Source: DAOMOD01 sp035444205
GTDB taxonomy: Bacteria > Pseudomonadota > Gammaproteobacteria > Xanthomonadales > BPKI01
Assembly: GCA_035444205.1 (NCBI GenBank)
Contig: DAOMOD010000109.1
Location: 1-13,937, forward strand
DNA: 13,937 nucleotides
Direction of reading: 5' to 3'
Shown: in pieces, positions 1 to 7,433 of the stretch
How the letters are laid out: the number at the start of each line of letters is the position of its first letter
Numbering within the stretch: the stretch's first letter is position 1
Made by a program: the position numbers and the translations under genes
The notes under the pieces: model-generated
Database searches by the model: none
What the model saw: only the letters and a program-made list of their open reading frames with translations
Told to the model about the DNA's origin: nothing

Positions 1-53
1 GCAACGCACTGATAGAGAAAGGGTTTCGTGCGCGAAAAGCGGGGAAACGTCAG

Positions 54-71
54 GGGATGGGGGCGCTTTTG
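54..71 (+). repeat. 18-base direct repeat, copy 1
   Basis: GGGATGGGGGCGCTTTTG matches the segment at 211-228 at 17 of 18 positions. The second copy directly follows the palindrome at 185-208. The repeat and the palindrome probably belong to one composite repeat unit, of which the leader carries about two copies. Confidence 0.6.
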
Positions 72-121
72 ACTTCGACTGGCTTGCCGCCACGCAGACT
101 TCGGGCTTGCCCCCTCCCTGC

Positions 122-143
122 CCTCCCCCGCAAGCGGGGGAGG
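122..143. repeat. C/G palindrome, REP-like hairpin 1
   Basis: A perfect 10-bp inverted repeat, CCTCCCCCGC then AA then GCGGGGGAGG. It could fold into a very stable hairpin in RNA or single-stranded DNA. There is no U-tract after it, so it is not a standard intrinsic terminator. It is probably one copy of a dispersed intergenic repeat family, because a related palindrome follows at 185-208. Confidence 0.7.
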
Positions 144-184
144 AGAAAGAAAAGAACGGGAGTCTTGGGCCCTTGCTCCTTACC

Positions 185-208
185 CCTTCCTCCGCGAGCG
201 GGGGAAGG
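185..208. repeat. C/G palindrome, REP-like hairpin 2
   Basis: An 11-bp inverted repeat, CCTTCCTCCGC then GA then GCGGGGGAAGG, with a single T-G wobble pair. It resembles the hairpin at 122-143 in stem sequence and in its 2-base centre, so the two look like diverged copies of one element in the same orientation. Confidence 0.65.
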
Positions 209-210
209 CC

Positions 211-228
211 GGGATGGGGGCGCTCTTG
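211..228 (+). repeat. 18-base direct repeat, copy 2
   Basis: GGGATGGGGGCGCTCTTG, one mismatch from the copy at 54-71, 157 bases downstream of it. It abuts the right side of the second palindrome (185-208). Confidence 0.6.
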
Positions 229-295
229 CACCTGGCCCCTACCCATCCCCACCCCCACCCGCTACCTTAGCCTCACTTCGAACCGACTCCACCGA

Positions 296-1153
296 ATGCC
301 AAGAATCTCCATCATCCTCCCCGCCAAGAACGAAGCCGAGGGCCTGCGCCAAGTGCTGCCCCGGCTGCGGGAGCAGGCTCCGGAGGCCGAAATCCTGGTG
401 GTGGACGACGGCTCCACCGACGAAACCGCAGCCGTGGCGGCCGAACATGGCGCGCGCGTGCTTTCGGCCCCGTACTCCATGGGCAACGGCGCCAGCATCA
501 AGCGCGGCGCTCGAGAAGCCAGCAGCGAAATCCTGGTATTCATGGACGCCGACGGCCAGCACCCGCCCGAAGCCATCCCGCAACTGCTGGCCAAACTCGA
601 CGAGGGCTTCGACATGGCGGTCGGCGCCCGTAGCGGCAGTGGCCAGGCCAGCGTCGGTCGCAGCCTCGCGAACCGCTTCTACAACCTCCTCGCCAGCCTG
701 ATGACGGGCCACAAGGTGCAGGATCTCACTTCCGGCTTCCGCGCCGTGCGTGCCGACAAGTTCCGCGAGTTCCTTTACCTGTTGCCGAACGGCTTCAGCT
801 ACCCCACCACCAGCACCATGGCCTTCTTCCGCAGCGCCTACCCCGTGGCCTACGTGCCGGTGGACGTGGCGGATCGCATCGGCACCACCAGTCACATCCG
901 ACCGCTCAGGGACGGCATCCGCTTTCTGCTGATCATCTTCAAAATCGGCACCCTGTACTCGCCGCTCAAGCTGTTCCTGCCGGCGAGCATGGTGTTTTTC
1001 CTCACGGGACTGGGCTACTACGCTTGGACTTTTGTTAACTTCCACCGCTTCACCAACATGAGCCTTCTACTTTTCAGTGCCTCGGTGATCATCTTCCTGA
1101 TTGGGCTGATCTCGGAACAGATCACGTCGCTGACCTACAAGCGCAATGACTGA
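296..1153 (+). CDS. GT2 family glycosyltransferase with two C-terminal membrane helices
   Basis: A 285-residue GT-A fold glycosyltransferase of family 2, probably acting at the cytoplasmic face on a lipid acceptor. Visible motifs are PAKNE at 9-13, VVDDGSTD at 35-42 and the metal/nucleotide-binding MDADGQHP at 83-90 (D84 and D86), then DLTSGFRA, which is typical of dolichyl/polyprenyl-phosphate sugar transferases (DPM1, ArnC and GtrB types). Two hydrophobic segments at about 225-246 and 255-273 anchor it. The ATG at 296 is chosen because the family motif begins within five residues; the open frame continues upstream to 107 but is low-complexity. No good Shine-Dalgarno is visible. The end overlaps the next gene by 8 bases. 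It likely makes a polyprenyl-phosphate sugar or extends a lipid-linked sugar; the substrate cannot be read from sequence. Confidence 0.92.
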   Translation: MPRISIILPAKNEAEGLRQVLPRLREQAPEAEILVVDDGSTDETAAVAAEHGARVLSAPYSMGNGASIKRGAREASSEILVFMDADGQHPPEAIPQLLAKLDEGFDMAVGARSGSGQASVGRSLANRFYNLLASLMTGHKVQDLTSGFRAVRADKFREFLYLLPNGFSYPTTSTMAFFRSAYPVAYVPVDVADRIGTTSHIRPLRDGIRFLLIIFKIGTLYSPLKLFLPASMVFFLTGLGYYAWTFVNFHRFTNMSLLLFSASVIIFLIGLISEQITSLTYKRND

Positions 1154-1898
1154 CCCAATCGCGCGCCAGCCCCATGCGGCGCTGGATCCTGCAGGCAGAC
1201 GCCCCAAGGCTGACAAGATCATCAGACTGCTGGACCTTTCCGGGGCACCTCACCGGACCCTGAGGCTGCTTGAGATCGGCACCGGTGCCGGGGTCATCTC
1301 ACACCATCTGGCGTGCCATTCGGGACTTGCATGCGAGGTCGACGCCGTCGACGTGGTCGACCAGCGACAGGTCTCCGACGGCTACAGGTTCCAGCTTGTG
1401 GAGGGAACCGCCCTGCCGTTCAAGGACGAATCCTTCGATGCGGTCATCAGCAATCACGTTCTGGAACATGTCGGTGAGAATGAGGAACAGATCAGCCATC
1501 TCGCAGAGATGCGTCGCGTCATGCGCACCGGAGCCGTGGCTTACCTGGCCACTCCAAGCCGATGGCAGATTGTGGAACCTCACTTCAAGGTCGCCTTCCT
1601 GAGTTGGTTGCCCAAGGGCTTGCGGACGCCCTACCTGCGATGGCGTGGCAAGGGGTCCTGTTACGATTGCGAACCGCTTTCCCGGCGCCAGCTAGAAGCG
1701 CTGCTGTCGACCGCAGGATTCGTGCACCGGAACCTGTGCGCCCGGGCCATCCGCGTCATGCGTGAAGTCGAACCACGACCGTCGCTCGCACTACGCATGG
1801 CCGCTGCACTTCCGGAATGGCTGATGCAGGGACTTGCCAGCTTCTCGCCGACGCATGTCTATCGCTTGTCCCGTACACCGCAGGTCGATCCGGCATGA
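1146..1898 (+). CDS. Class I SAM-dependent methyltransferase
   Basis: A 250-residue Rossmann-fold methyltransferase of the Methyltransf_11 type. Motif I is LLEIGTGAGV (E43 to G49 is the SAM-binding loop, and an alanine replaces the usual middle residue). The post-motif acid is at D69 or D72, and motif IV/V reads FDAVISNHVLEHV at 97-109. A C-terminal part with LSRRQLEALLSTAGF is typical of methyltransferases in polysaccharide clusters. The ATG lies inside the end of the preceding glycosyltransferase, and the stop shares ATGA with the next gene, so translation is probably coupled. The probable target is a sugar or the end of a glycan chain, inferred only from its neighbours. It is not closely similar to the other three methyltransferases in the window. 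Confidence 0.9.
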   Translation: MTDPIARQPHAALDPAGRRPKADKIIRLLDLSGAPHRTLRLLEIGTGAGVISHHLACHSGLACEVDAVDVVDQRQVSDGYRFQLVEGTALPFKDESFDAVISNHVLEHVGENEEQISHLAEMRRVMRTGAVAYLATPSRWQIVEPHFKVAFLSWLPKGLRTPYLRWRGKGSCYDCEPLSRRQLEALLSTAGFVHRNLCARAIRVMREVEPRPSLALRMAAALPEWLMQGLASFSPTHVYRLSRTPQVDPA

Positions 1899-3130
1899 CT
1901 GACGCGGCAGCGAATCGTCCCACCCTGCTGGTGCTGGCGTCCACCTATCCGCGCTGGCGTGACGACCCCGAACCGGGCTTCGTGCACGAACTCTGCAAGC
2001 GACTGGCCGTCCGCTTCCGGGTCATAGCGGTGGTGCCGGATGCGCCGGGCGCCGATCCCAGCGGTGAGCTCGAGGGTGTCGAGGTGGTCCGCTACCGTTA
2101 CGCTCCGCGTCGCTGGCAGCGCCTTGTGAATGACGGAGGGATCGTCACCAACCTCAAGCGGTCTCCCTGGATGTGGATGCTGGTTCCCGGCTTCATCTTC
2201 AGCCAGTATCTTGCTGCAGGGCGGCTCATGAAGCACCGGTCCATCGACGTCATCCACGCCCATTGGCTAATCCCGCAAGGGCTGGTCGCGCGCAGGCTGT
2301 GTCGGCACCTGCCCTACGTGGTTACCTCCCACGGCGGCGACCTCTTCGGCCTGCGTGGCCGCCTGCTGACGGCGATCAAGCGCAGGGTGGCCAAGGACGC
2401 CGCGGCACTGACCGTGGTGAGCAGCGCCATGCGCGAGGAGTGCGAAAGGCTCGATATTCGCCCCCGCCGCATTACCGTGCTGCCGATGGGCGTCGACCTC
2501 AGCGTACGCTTCACCGCCACCGACGATGCGGCGCGCGAACCCGACCGGATGCTCTTCGTCGGCCGACTGGTACCGAAGAAGGGACTCCGCCACCTGCTCG
2601 ACGCACTTCCGCTGATTCTGCGTGAACGCCCGCAGGCGAAGCTCGACATCGCTGGCTTCGGCCCCGAGGAACCTGCCCTGCGCGCCCAGGCGCAGCGGCT
2701 CGGCATCGAGGAATGCGTCCGCTTCCTCGGCGCTCTCCCTCAGCCCGAACTGCCGACGCTCTACCGCAAGGCCGCCGTGTTCGTCGCCCCGTTCATCCGC
2801 GACGCATCGGGCAACCAGGAAGGCTTGCCCGTCGCTCTGATGGAAGCCCTCGGCTGCGGCTGCCCTGTAGTGGTTGGCAGGGTGGCGGGCGTCGAGGATC
2901 TGCTGGGCGAGGCCGCCCGCGAACTCGCTGTCGATCCTACCGATCCGCAGGCGCTGGCCCACGCCGTGCTGCGCACACTCGCCGACCCGGAACAGGCGCG
3001 ACAGCAGGCCCGCGACGTGTTTCAGGGCGCAGCCTCGCGGGTGAACTGGTCGAACGTCGCCGCCGGCTACACCAATGTGCTGCTGGAGGCCATGGAAACC
3101 CAAGCCCCCCCCGAAGCAAGTGCCCAGTGA
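1895..3130 (+). CDS. GT4 family glycosyltransferase
   Basis: A 411-residue GT-B fold retaining glycosyltransferase. The N-terminal domain opens with LLVLASTYPRW (11-21) and carries DVIHAHWLIPQGL (118-130) and VVTSHGGDLFG (142-152). The C-terminal glycosyl-transferase group 1 domain starts at MLFVGRLVPKKG (219-230) and ends in the donor-binding EX7E motif, E309 to E317, within EGLPVALMEALGCGCPVV. The length is normal for the family. The start is the ATG overlapping the previous stop (ATGA); an upstream in-frame ATG at 1817 would add 26 unrelated residues inside the methyltransferase gene. A run of eight C lies at 3105-3112, close to the 3' end, and the stop overlaps the next start (GTGA). It presumably adds a hexose to the lipid-linked repeat unit in the cytoplasm. 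Confidence 0.94.
   Translation: MTDAAANRPTLLVLASTYPRWRDDPEPGFVHELCKRLAVRFRVIAVVPDAPGADPSGELEGVEVVRYRYAPRRWQRLVNDGGIVTNLKRSPWMWMLVPGFIFSQYLAAGRLMKHRSIDVIHAHWLIPQGLVARRLCRHLPYVVTSHGGDLFGLRGRLLTAIKRRVAKDAAALTVVSSAMREECERLDIRPRRITVLPMGVDLSVRFTATDDAAREPDRMLFVGRLVPKKGLRHLLDALPLILRERPQAKLDIAGFGPEEPALRAQAQRLGIEECVRFLGALPQPELPTLYRKAAVFVAPFIRDASGNQEGLPVALMEALGCGCPVVVGRVAGVEDLLGEAARELAVDPTDPQALAHAVLRTLADPEQARQQARDVFQGAASRVNWSNVAAGYTNVLLEAMETQAPPEASAQ
3105..3112 (+). repeat. C8 homopolymer tract near the 3' end of the GT4 gene
   Basis: Eight consecutive C encode the Ala-Pro-Pro close to the C-terminus of the GT4 protein. The downstream gene's frame is open across this region. Gain of one C, or a -1 ribosomal slip here, would therefore join the GT4 protein in frame to the glycerophosphotransferase-like protein with no intervening stop. 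This is a possible slippage site; no variation can be seen from one sequence. Confidence 0.6.
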
Positions 3131-4305
3131 AGATCGACAAGAAAAACCCCAGGCACTGGCTGTATCTATTCGTGTTCGGCCTGAACGTGCTCGTCGCGGC
3201 CGTGCTGAGGCCGCTGCGGGCGCGCCTCGCGCGGAAGGTCGTCGTCCTCTACGGCCATAAGCTCAACGGCAATCTGCTCCCCATCTACAGCGCCATCCAC
3301 ATCCAGAAGGAGCCCGACCGGGATCTTGACGCCGTGTTCCTCACCCTCGACCCCGAATACTGGAGGGAACTGAAGGCTGCCGGGGAGCGTTGCGTGCTGG
3401 CCACCTCCTTTGCGTGCATCGGCCTTCTTTCCCGCGCCGATGCCGTCATCACCAGCCACGGGCTGCACGCCATGCAGCCGTTGATCAGGCTCTCCGACAT
3501 CCGCTTCTTCGACGTCTGGCACGGCATTCCCTACAAGGGCTTCGATGCCGACGACTTTCGCGTCCAACATCGTTACGACGAAATATGGGTCGCCTCGGAA
3601 CTGCTTCGGAAGATCTACATCGAACGATATGGATTTCAACCGCAGCGCGTGCATGCCACAGGCTACCCGCGCACCGACCGACTGGTCACACGTCACGAGG
3701 ACGCTGTTGCGCTGCGCCGGCGGTTCGGGGCACCAGATACCGGAAAGCTGATTCTTTTCGCCCCTACCTGGGCGCAGGATTCCCGCGGCCGCAGCATCTA
3801 CCCGTTCGGCCACGACGAGGCAACCTTCCTCGGCGCACTTTCCGACCTGGCGGCACGCCACGACGCCACCATACTCATGCGCGCCCACCTCAACAGCGGC
3901 ACCGCGGCGGGCAAGGGCTACACCAACGTCGTTCCTGTCCCCCACGGTGAATTTCCTGATACTGAAGGCATACTGCTGATCAGCGATCTGCTGATCTGCG
4001 ACTGGTCCTCCATTGCATTCGACTACCTGCTGCTGGACCGTCCGACGCTGTTCCTGGACGTGGATTCGCCGTTCCGCAAGGGCTTCTCACTGGGGCCGGA
4101 ATTCCGCTTCGGCTCAATCGTGAAAGGTCTCGATCAACTGGTTCGTGAAATCGAGCAGTGCCTCAGGTTACCAACCATGTACCACGACCTTCATGGCGAA
4201 TCGCACACACGGATTCGTGCGCAGGTGTATGGGGGGTTCGCCGATGGGCAGGCGACGGATCGTTGCATAGGACGGCTCACGCGATGTTTCGCAGTGAAGA
4301 AATAG
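3127..4305 (+). CDS. CDP-glycerol glycerophosphotransferase-like protein (TagB/TagF family)
   Basis: A 392-residue protein of the Glyphos_transf (TagB/TagF) family, which in teichoic acid synthesis moves glycerol-phosphate from CDP-glycerol to a lipid-linked acceptor. An N-terminal hydrophobic stretch (11-28) fits membrane association. Family landmarks are DVWHGIPYK (129-137, with the catalytic-type histidine), GYPRTD (179-184), FAPTW (211-215) and SDLLICDWSSIAFDY (286-300). It deviates from the textbook pattern: CDWSS stands where TDYSS is usual, and RAHLN (252-256) stands where KLHP is usual. The polyol donor may therefore differ. The start is the GTG overlapping the GT4 stop (GTGA); the frame is open upstream to 2713, but that is the GT4 gene in another frame. 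Its length is close to that of TagB rather than the longer polymerase TagF. Confidence 0.86.
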   Translation: MKIDKKNPRHWLYLFVFGLNVLVAAVLRPLRARLARKVVVLYGHKLNGNLLPIYSAIHIQKEPDRDLDAVFLTLDPEYWRELKAAGERCVLATSFACIGLLSRADAVITSHGLHAMQPLIRLSDIRFFDVWHGIPYKGFDADDFRVQHRYDEIWVASELLRKIYIERYGFQPQRVHATGYPRTDRLVTRHEDAVALRRRFGAPDTGKLILFAPTWAQDSRGRSIYPFGHDEATFLGALSDLAARHDATILMRAHLNSGTAAGKGYTNVVPVPHGEFPDTEGILLISDLLICDWSSIAFDYLLLDRPTLFLDVDSPFRKGFSLGPEFRFGSIVKGLDQLVREIEQCLRLPTMYHDLHGESHTRIRAQVYGGFADGQATDRCIGRLTRCFAVKK

Positions 4306-4356
4306 AGAAGACCAGATTGCAGTAGTCTTGCGCGGCAACCAGAAACTGACCGCAAA

Positions 4357-5757
4357 GTGGGTAATCGGATGACGCATGACGCGACGCGAATGATGGCGAG
4401 TACCACTCCAACGAAATGGGCGTGTCTGGTGGGCGTCGTCGTGCTCGCGGCGGCACTAAGATGGGTATCCCTGGAAGGTACCACCGTCGACCGGCCGATC
4501 CGTGCGGACGCACGGGAGTACGTCGCGTACGCGTACAACATGAAGTATTACGGCGTGTATTCCCGCGACGTCACCTGGCGCACGGCAAGTGCGTCCGAAT
4601 CGCAACCCGACGCCCACCGTCCTCCAGGCTATCCGATCATGCTCGCTCTGTTCCTCGATGGTCCTCCGGACAGCCGCTTCGAGATGCGGGTTCGAATAGC
4701 GCAAGCCGTTGGAGGTGTTATTACCGTGATCATCGGCATTGCTGTTGGATGCCTATTGCTGTCCTTCGGCTGGGGCATCGCCGTCGGACTCCTGCTGGCG
4801 CTGATGCCGCAGTTGATCATCTACGAGAGCTATCTGCTTACCGAAAGCCTGTTCGCCCTGCTGGCCGCCCTGATGGCGCTTCTGGTTGCCTTGTTTTTCA
4901 AGTCGAATTCAGGTGGCGGCCGCATGGCCACGGCCGTTGCCTTCGGATGTGTGCTGGGGCTGTCGCTGCTGCTTCGTCCCACGCTCTACTACCTGCCGCT
5001 CATCATGTTGGTGGCCACCTTGGCCGTACCAGCATTTCGGCGCTTTCGCAGCCCGGCAATGCTCGTCCTTTTGACCAGCGCACTGATGTTCTCACCCTGG
5101 GCGATCCGCAATCTGACGCAATTTGGCTACCTGTCGGATCCGGCGCTCGCCAGGGGCACACTGCTTGGCGGCTCCTACCCCGACTTCTTGATCGAGGACA
5201 ATCCGGAATCGTTCGGCAGACCCATGTCGTACGACCCGCGGTCCCGTGAAATCATGGCCAGCACGCGTTCCGTGGTGGCCGAGGTGGGCCACAAGTTCGC
5301 CGAGGCACCAGGTACCATGTTGCGCTGGTACACCATTGGCAAGCCTTACTACTTCTTCAGCATGAACGAGGTGACGGGATGGGGCTGGGTATTCATCTAC
5401 CCGGTGCTGGAATCACCATTCCTGTCCGTTCCCTGGGTGCGCGCGCTGAGCTCGGTGATGTCCGGGCTGCACTGGCCACTGGTCGTTCTGACGCTCGCCG
5501 GCCTGCTGCTGGTGTGGTGGCCGGGTGGCCGGCTGGGTATTGAACGGGAGAAACTCGCTGCCTTGCGACTGCTGTCCTTGCTGTTCGCCTTCGTCGTCGC
5601 CATCCACCTCGTTGGCACGCCCCTGCCCCGCTACGCCGTCCCGTTCCGCCCATGGAGCCTGGTACTGGCCATGTTCGCGCTTGCGCTGCTGGTGCAATGG
5701 CTGCGCCGTGTGCAACAGCAATCGCGCACGGCACATGTCCTGCGCAAGCGTCGCTGA
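4357..5757 (+). CDS. GT39/ArnT-like membrane glycosyltransferase
   Basis: An integral membrane protein of up to 466 residues with about ten predicted helices (for example 21-38, 113-134, 138-155, 159-182, 190-209, 234-251, 367-387, 402-420, 433-450). It has the layout of PMT_2/ArnT glycosyltransferases, which use polyprenyl-phosphate sugars on the periplasmic side. The first external loop has the expected acidic patch RADAREYVAYAYNM (49-62) and YYGVYSR, followed by HRPPGYP (87-93) and ESYLLTESLFALL (157-169). The start is uncertain: GTG 4357, ATG 4369 and ATG 4390 are all in frame and none has a strong Shine-Dalgarno. A 51-base gap separates it from the previous gene. The GT2 gene just downstream probably supplies its lipid-linked donor sugar. 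Confidence 0.87.
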   Translation: MGNRMTHDATRMMASTTPTKWACLVGVVVLAAALRWVSLEGTTVDRPIRADAREYVAYAYNMKYYGVYSRDVTWRTASASESQPDAHRPPGYPIMLALFLDGPPDSRFEMRVRIAQAVGGVITVIIGIAVGCLLLSFGWGIAVGLLLALMPQLIIYESYLLTESLFALLAALMALLVALFFKSNSGGGRMATAVAFGCVLGLSLLLRPTLYYLPLIMLVATLAVPAFRRFRSPAMLVLLTSALMFSPWAIRNLTQFGYLSDPALARGTLLGGSYPDFLIEDNPESFGRPMSYDPRSREIMASTRSVVAEVGHKFAEAPGTMLRWYTIGKPYYFFSMNEVTGWGWVFIYPVLESPFLSVPWVRALSSVMSGLHWPLVVLTLAGLLLVWWPGGRLGIEREKLAALRLLSLLFAFVVAIHLVGTPLPRYAVPFRPWSLVLAMFALALLVQWLRRVQQQSRTAHVLRKRR

Positions 5758-5784
5758 AGCAACCCGGACCGCAGGCGTGCAGAG

Positions 5785-6798
5785 ATGAAAGTCGTCATCC
5801 AGATCCCCTGCTACAACGAAGCGGAATCGCTGCCACTGACGCTGTCCCAGCTTCCACGGGCGATTACCGGCACAAGTGAAGTAGCGTGGCTGATCATTGA
5901 CGACGGTTCGACCGACGACACCGCGGAGGTGGCCTTGCGACATGGTGCGGATCGCGTCGAGCGCCACCCGCTGAACCGCGGCCTCGCGGCCGCGTTCATG
6001 ACCGGCATAGAATGCGCCGTATCGATGGGCGCCGACATCATCGTCAACACCGATGCCGACAACCAGTACGACGCCCGCGACATCGCCACCCTGGTCGAAC
6101 CGATCCTGGCGGGACGCGCCGAGATGGTCGTCGGCGCGCGCCCCATCGACCAGACCGGACATTTCTCGTGGATCAAGAAGCGCCTGCAGCGACTGGGCAG
6201 CGCAGTGGTCCGCCTGGCGAGCGGCACGCAGGTGGCCGACGCACCCTCGGGCTTCCGTGCCTTCACCCGCGACGCGGCCATGCGCCTGAATGTTTTCGGC
6301 TCATACACCTACACCCTGGAAACGCTGATCCAGGCCGGACGCAGCAATATCCGCGTCGCCTCGGTACCGGTGCGCACCAATCCCGACCTGCGACCCTCGC
6401 GACTGGTGCGCAGCATCTGGCACTACGTCGCACGTTCGGCCGTCACCATAGTCCGCATTTTCGCCACCTACCGCCCACTGACCTTCTTCTGGGGGCTGGC
6501 GGCGCTGTTTACCTTCGTGGGCCTGAGCGCTGGCGTCCGCTACCTGTACTTCATGCTGATCGGCGAGGGTGCCGGCCACGTACAGTCGTCGATTCTCGCC
6601 GCGGCCTCGGTGACCGTGGGCATGATCCTGTTCATGCTGGGTTTTCTGGCGGAGCTTTCAAGCGTCAATCGTAGGCTGCTGGAGCGCATCGAATGGCGGT
6701 TGCGTCGTCTGGAAATCGAGTCGCGGTGGAAAGTGGCCACGCAGGACCAAGGCGCAGCCGAGACCGACAAGCACGCGCCACCGGATGACGCGCCGTGA
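5785..6798 (+). CDS. GT2 polyprenyl-phosphate glycosyltransferase
   Basis: A 337-residue GT2 enzyme of the DPM1/ArnC/GtrB type. Motifs are IPCYNEAESL (7-16), IIDDGSTDD (37-45), VNTDADNQYD (87-96, with the DxD-like pair D90 and D92) and ADAPSGFRAFTRD (151-163). Two C-terminal membrane helices lie at about 231-257 and 268-290, followed by a basic, probably helical tail that ends in a polar stretch. Such enzymes load a sugar from a nucleotide onto undecaprenyl phosphate. It lies 27 bases after the GT39-like gene, and the two make a natural donor-synthase and transferase pair. The region before the ATG offers only a weak ribosome site. It shares the domain layout of the GT2 at 296-1153 but differs clearly in sequence and has a longer tail. 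Confidence 0.92.
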   Translation: MKVVIQIPCYNEAESLPLTLSQLPRAITGTSEVAWLIIDDGSTDDTAEVALRHGADRVERHPLNRGLAAAFMTGIECAVSMGADIIVNTDADNQYDARDIATLVEPILAGRAEMVVGARPIDQTGHFSWIKKRLQRLGSAVVRLASGTQVADAPSGFRAFTRDAAMRLNVFGSYTYTLETLIQAGRSNIRVASVPVRTNPDLRPSRLVRSIWHYVARSAVTIVRIFATYRPLTFFWGLAALFTFVGLSAGVRYLYFMLIGEGAGHVQSSILAAASVTVGMILFMLGFLAELSSVNRRLLERIEWRLRRLEIESRWKVATQDQGAAETDKHAPPDDAP

Positions 6799-7433
6799 GC
6801 GAATTCCCCGGACCAGCCGGCAACGTCTACGACAAGTACGGCACGCGCAATCCGGTCGCTCGCTTGATCATGGGTGGATTCCTGCACGCCTTTGATCGTT
6901 TGGTGTCTCGGGTGCCCTCGGGAGATGCCCTCGAGGTCGGCTGCGGCGAAGGCGAATTGTCCATTCGCCTGTCCCAACGGGGCTTCATGGTGCAGGCCTG
7001 CGACATCGACGGAGGCATCGTCGCCGAGGCCAGGCTCCGCGCGCATGCTGCCGGTGCATCGATAGGCTTCTTCGTGGCCGACCTTCTGAAACAGGCCGAA
7101 ATGACGGGCACCTGTACTGAATGCATTCCGTCCGGACCCTTCCCGCTGGTGATCTGCTGCGAGGTGCTTGAACACGTGCCCGATCCTGAGGCCGGATTGG
7201 ATGCGCTGGCTCGTCTTACTGCCGGGCACTTGCTGGCAAGCGTGCCGCGCGAGCCGCTTTGGCGTTGCCTGAACGTGGCGCGCGGGCGATATCTGCGCGA
7301 CTGGGGCAACACACCCGGCCACGTGAATCATTGGAATCGGCGCCAGTTCCTTGATCTGTTGCGCACACGCTTCGACGTGATCGAGACTGCGGCGCCAGTG
7401 CCCTGGACGATGGCTCTGTGTCGCCCTCGTTGA
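6795..7433 (+). CDS. Class I SAM-dependent methyltransferase
   Basis: A 212-residue methyltransferase. The N-terminal YDKYGTRNPVARLIMGGF (12-29) is a signature I associate with methyltransferases near polysaccharide glycosyltransferases. The SAM motif is ALEVGCGEGEL (45-55), with the acid at D70 in ACDID. Motif IV reads LVICCEVLEHVPDP (118-131), and HLLASVPREPLW follows the core. The start is a GTG overlapping the previous stop (GTGA). The stop lies inside the next gene (16-base overlap). The target is probably a lipid-linked sugar made by the adjacent GT2/GT39 pair; that is inference from position. Confidence 0.9.
   Translation: MSEFPGPAGNVYDKYGTRNPVARLIMGGFLHAFDRLVSRVPSGDALEVGCGEGELSIRLSQRGFMVQACDIDGGIVAEARLRAHAAGASIGFFVADLLKQAEMTGTCTECIPSGPFPLVICCEVLEHVPDPEAGLDALARLTAGHLLASVPREPLWRCLNVARGRYLRDWGNTPGHVNHWNRRQFLDLLRTRFDVIETAAPVPWTMALCRPR

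Larger units (their letters stand above)
1..295. other. Non-coding leader with repeats, no gene seen
   Basis: This stretch before the first gene holds no convincing coding sequence. It is very rich in C and G runs and contains two near-perfect palindromes (122-143 and 185-208) and a duplicated 18-base segment (54-71 and 211-228). An open frame runs through it from 107 into the first glycosyltransferase, but that part is proline, glycine and arginine rich and has no resemblance to the family, so it is treated as untranslated. I see no clear sigma70 promoter. The pattern looks like an intergenic repeat island at the left edge of the locus. Confidence 0.7.

Noticed and set aside
107..295. Upstream extension of the first GT2 gene by 63 codons
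   Set aside because: The segment reads through the C/G repeats, is Pro/Gly/Arg rich, and the GT2 motif begins right after the ATG at 296.
239..1045. Long open frame on the minus strand opposite the first GT2 gene
   Set aside because: Its product is Gly/Ala/His rich without motifs, while the plus strand encodes a full GT2 enzyme; a typical antisense shadow in GC-rich DNA.
2267..3103. Minus-strand 278-codon frame opposite the GT4 gene
   Set aside because: No recognisable domain, and fully opposite a well-supported GT4 coding sequence.
2713..3126. Long upstream extension of the glycerophosphotransferase-like frame
   Set aside because: It is the GT4 gene read in another frame; the GT4 frame has clear family motifs there and the extension has none.
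4306..4356. Terminator or promoter in the gap before the GT39-like gene
   Set aside because: A 5-bp AAGAC/GTCTT pair with a 12-base loop and no T-tract is too weak, and no clear -35/-10 pair is present.
5413..6162. Minus-strand 249-codon frame spanning the GT39/GT2 junction
   Set aside because: It crosses two real genes, its product is low-complexity, and it has no ribosome site.
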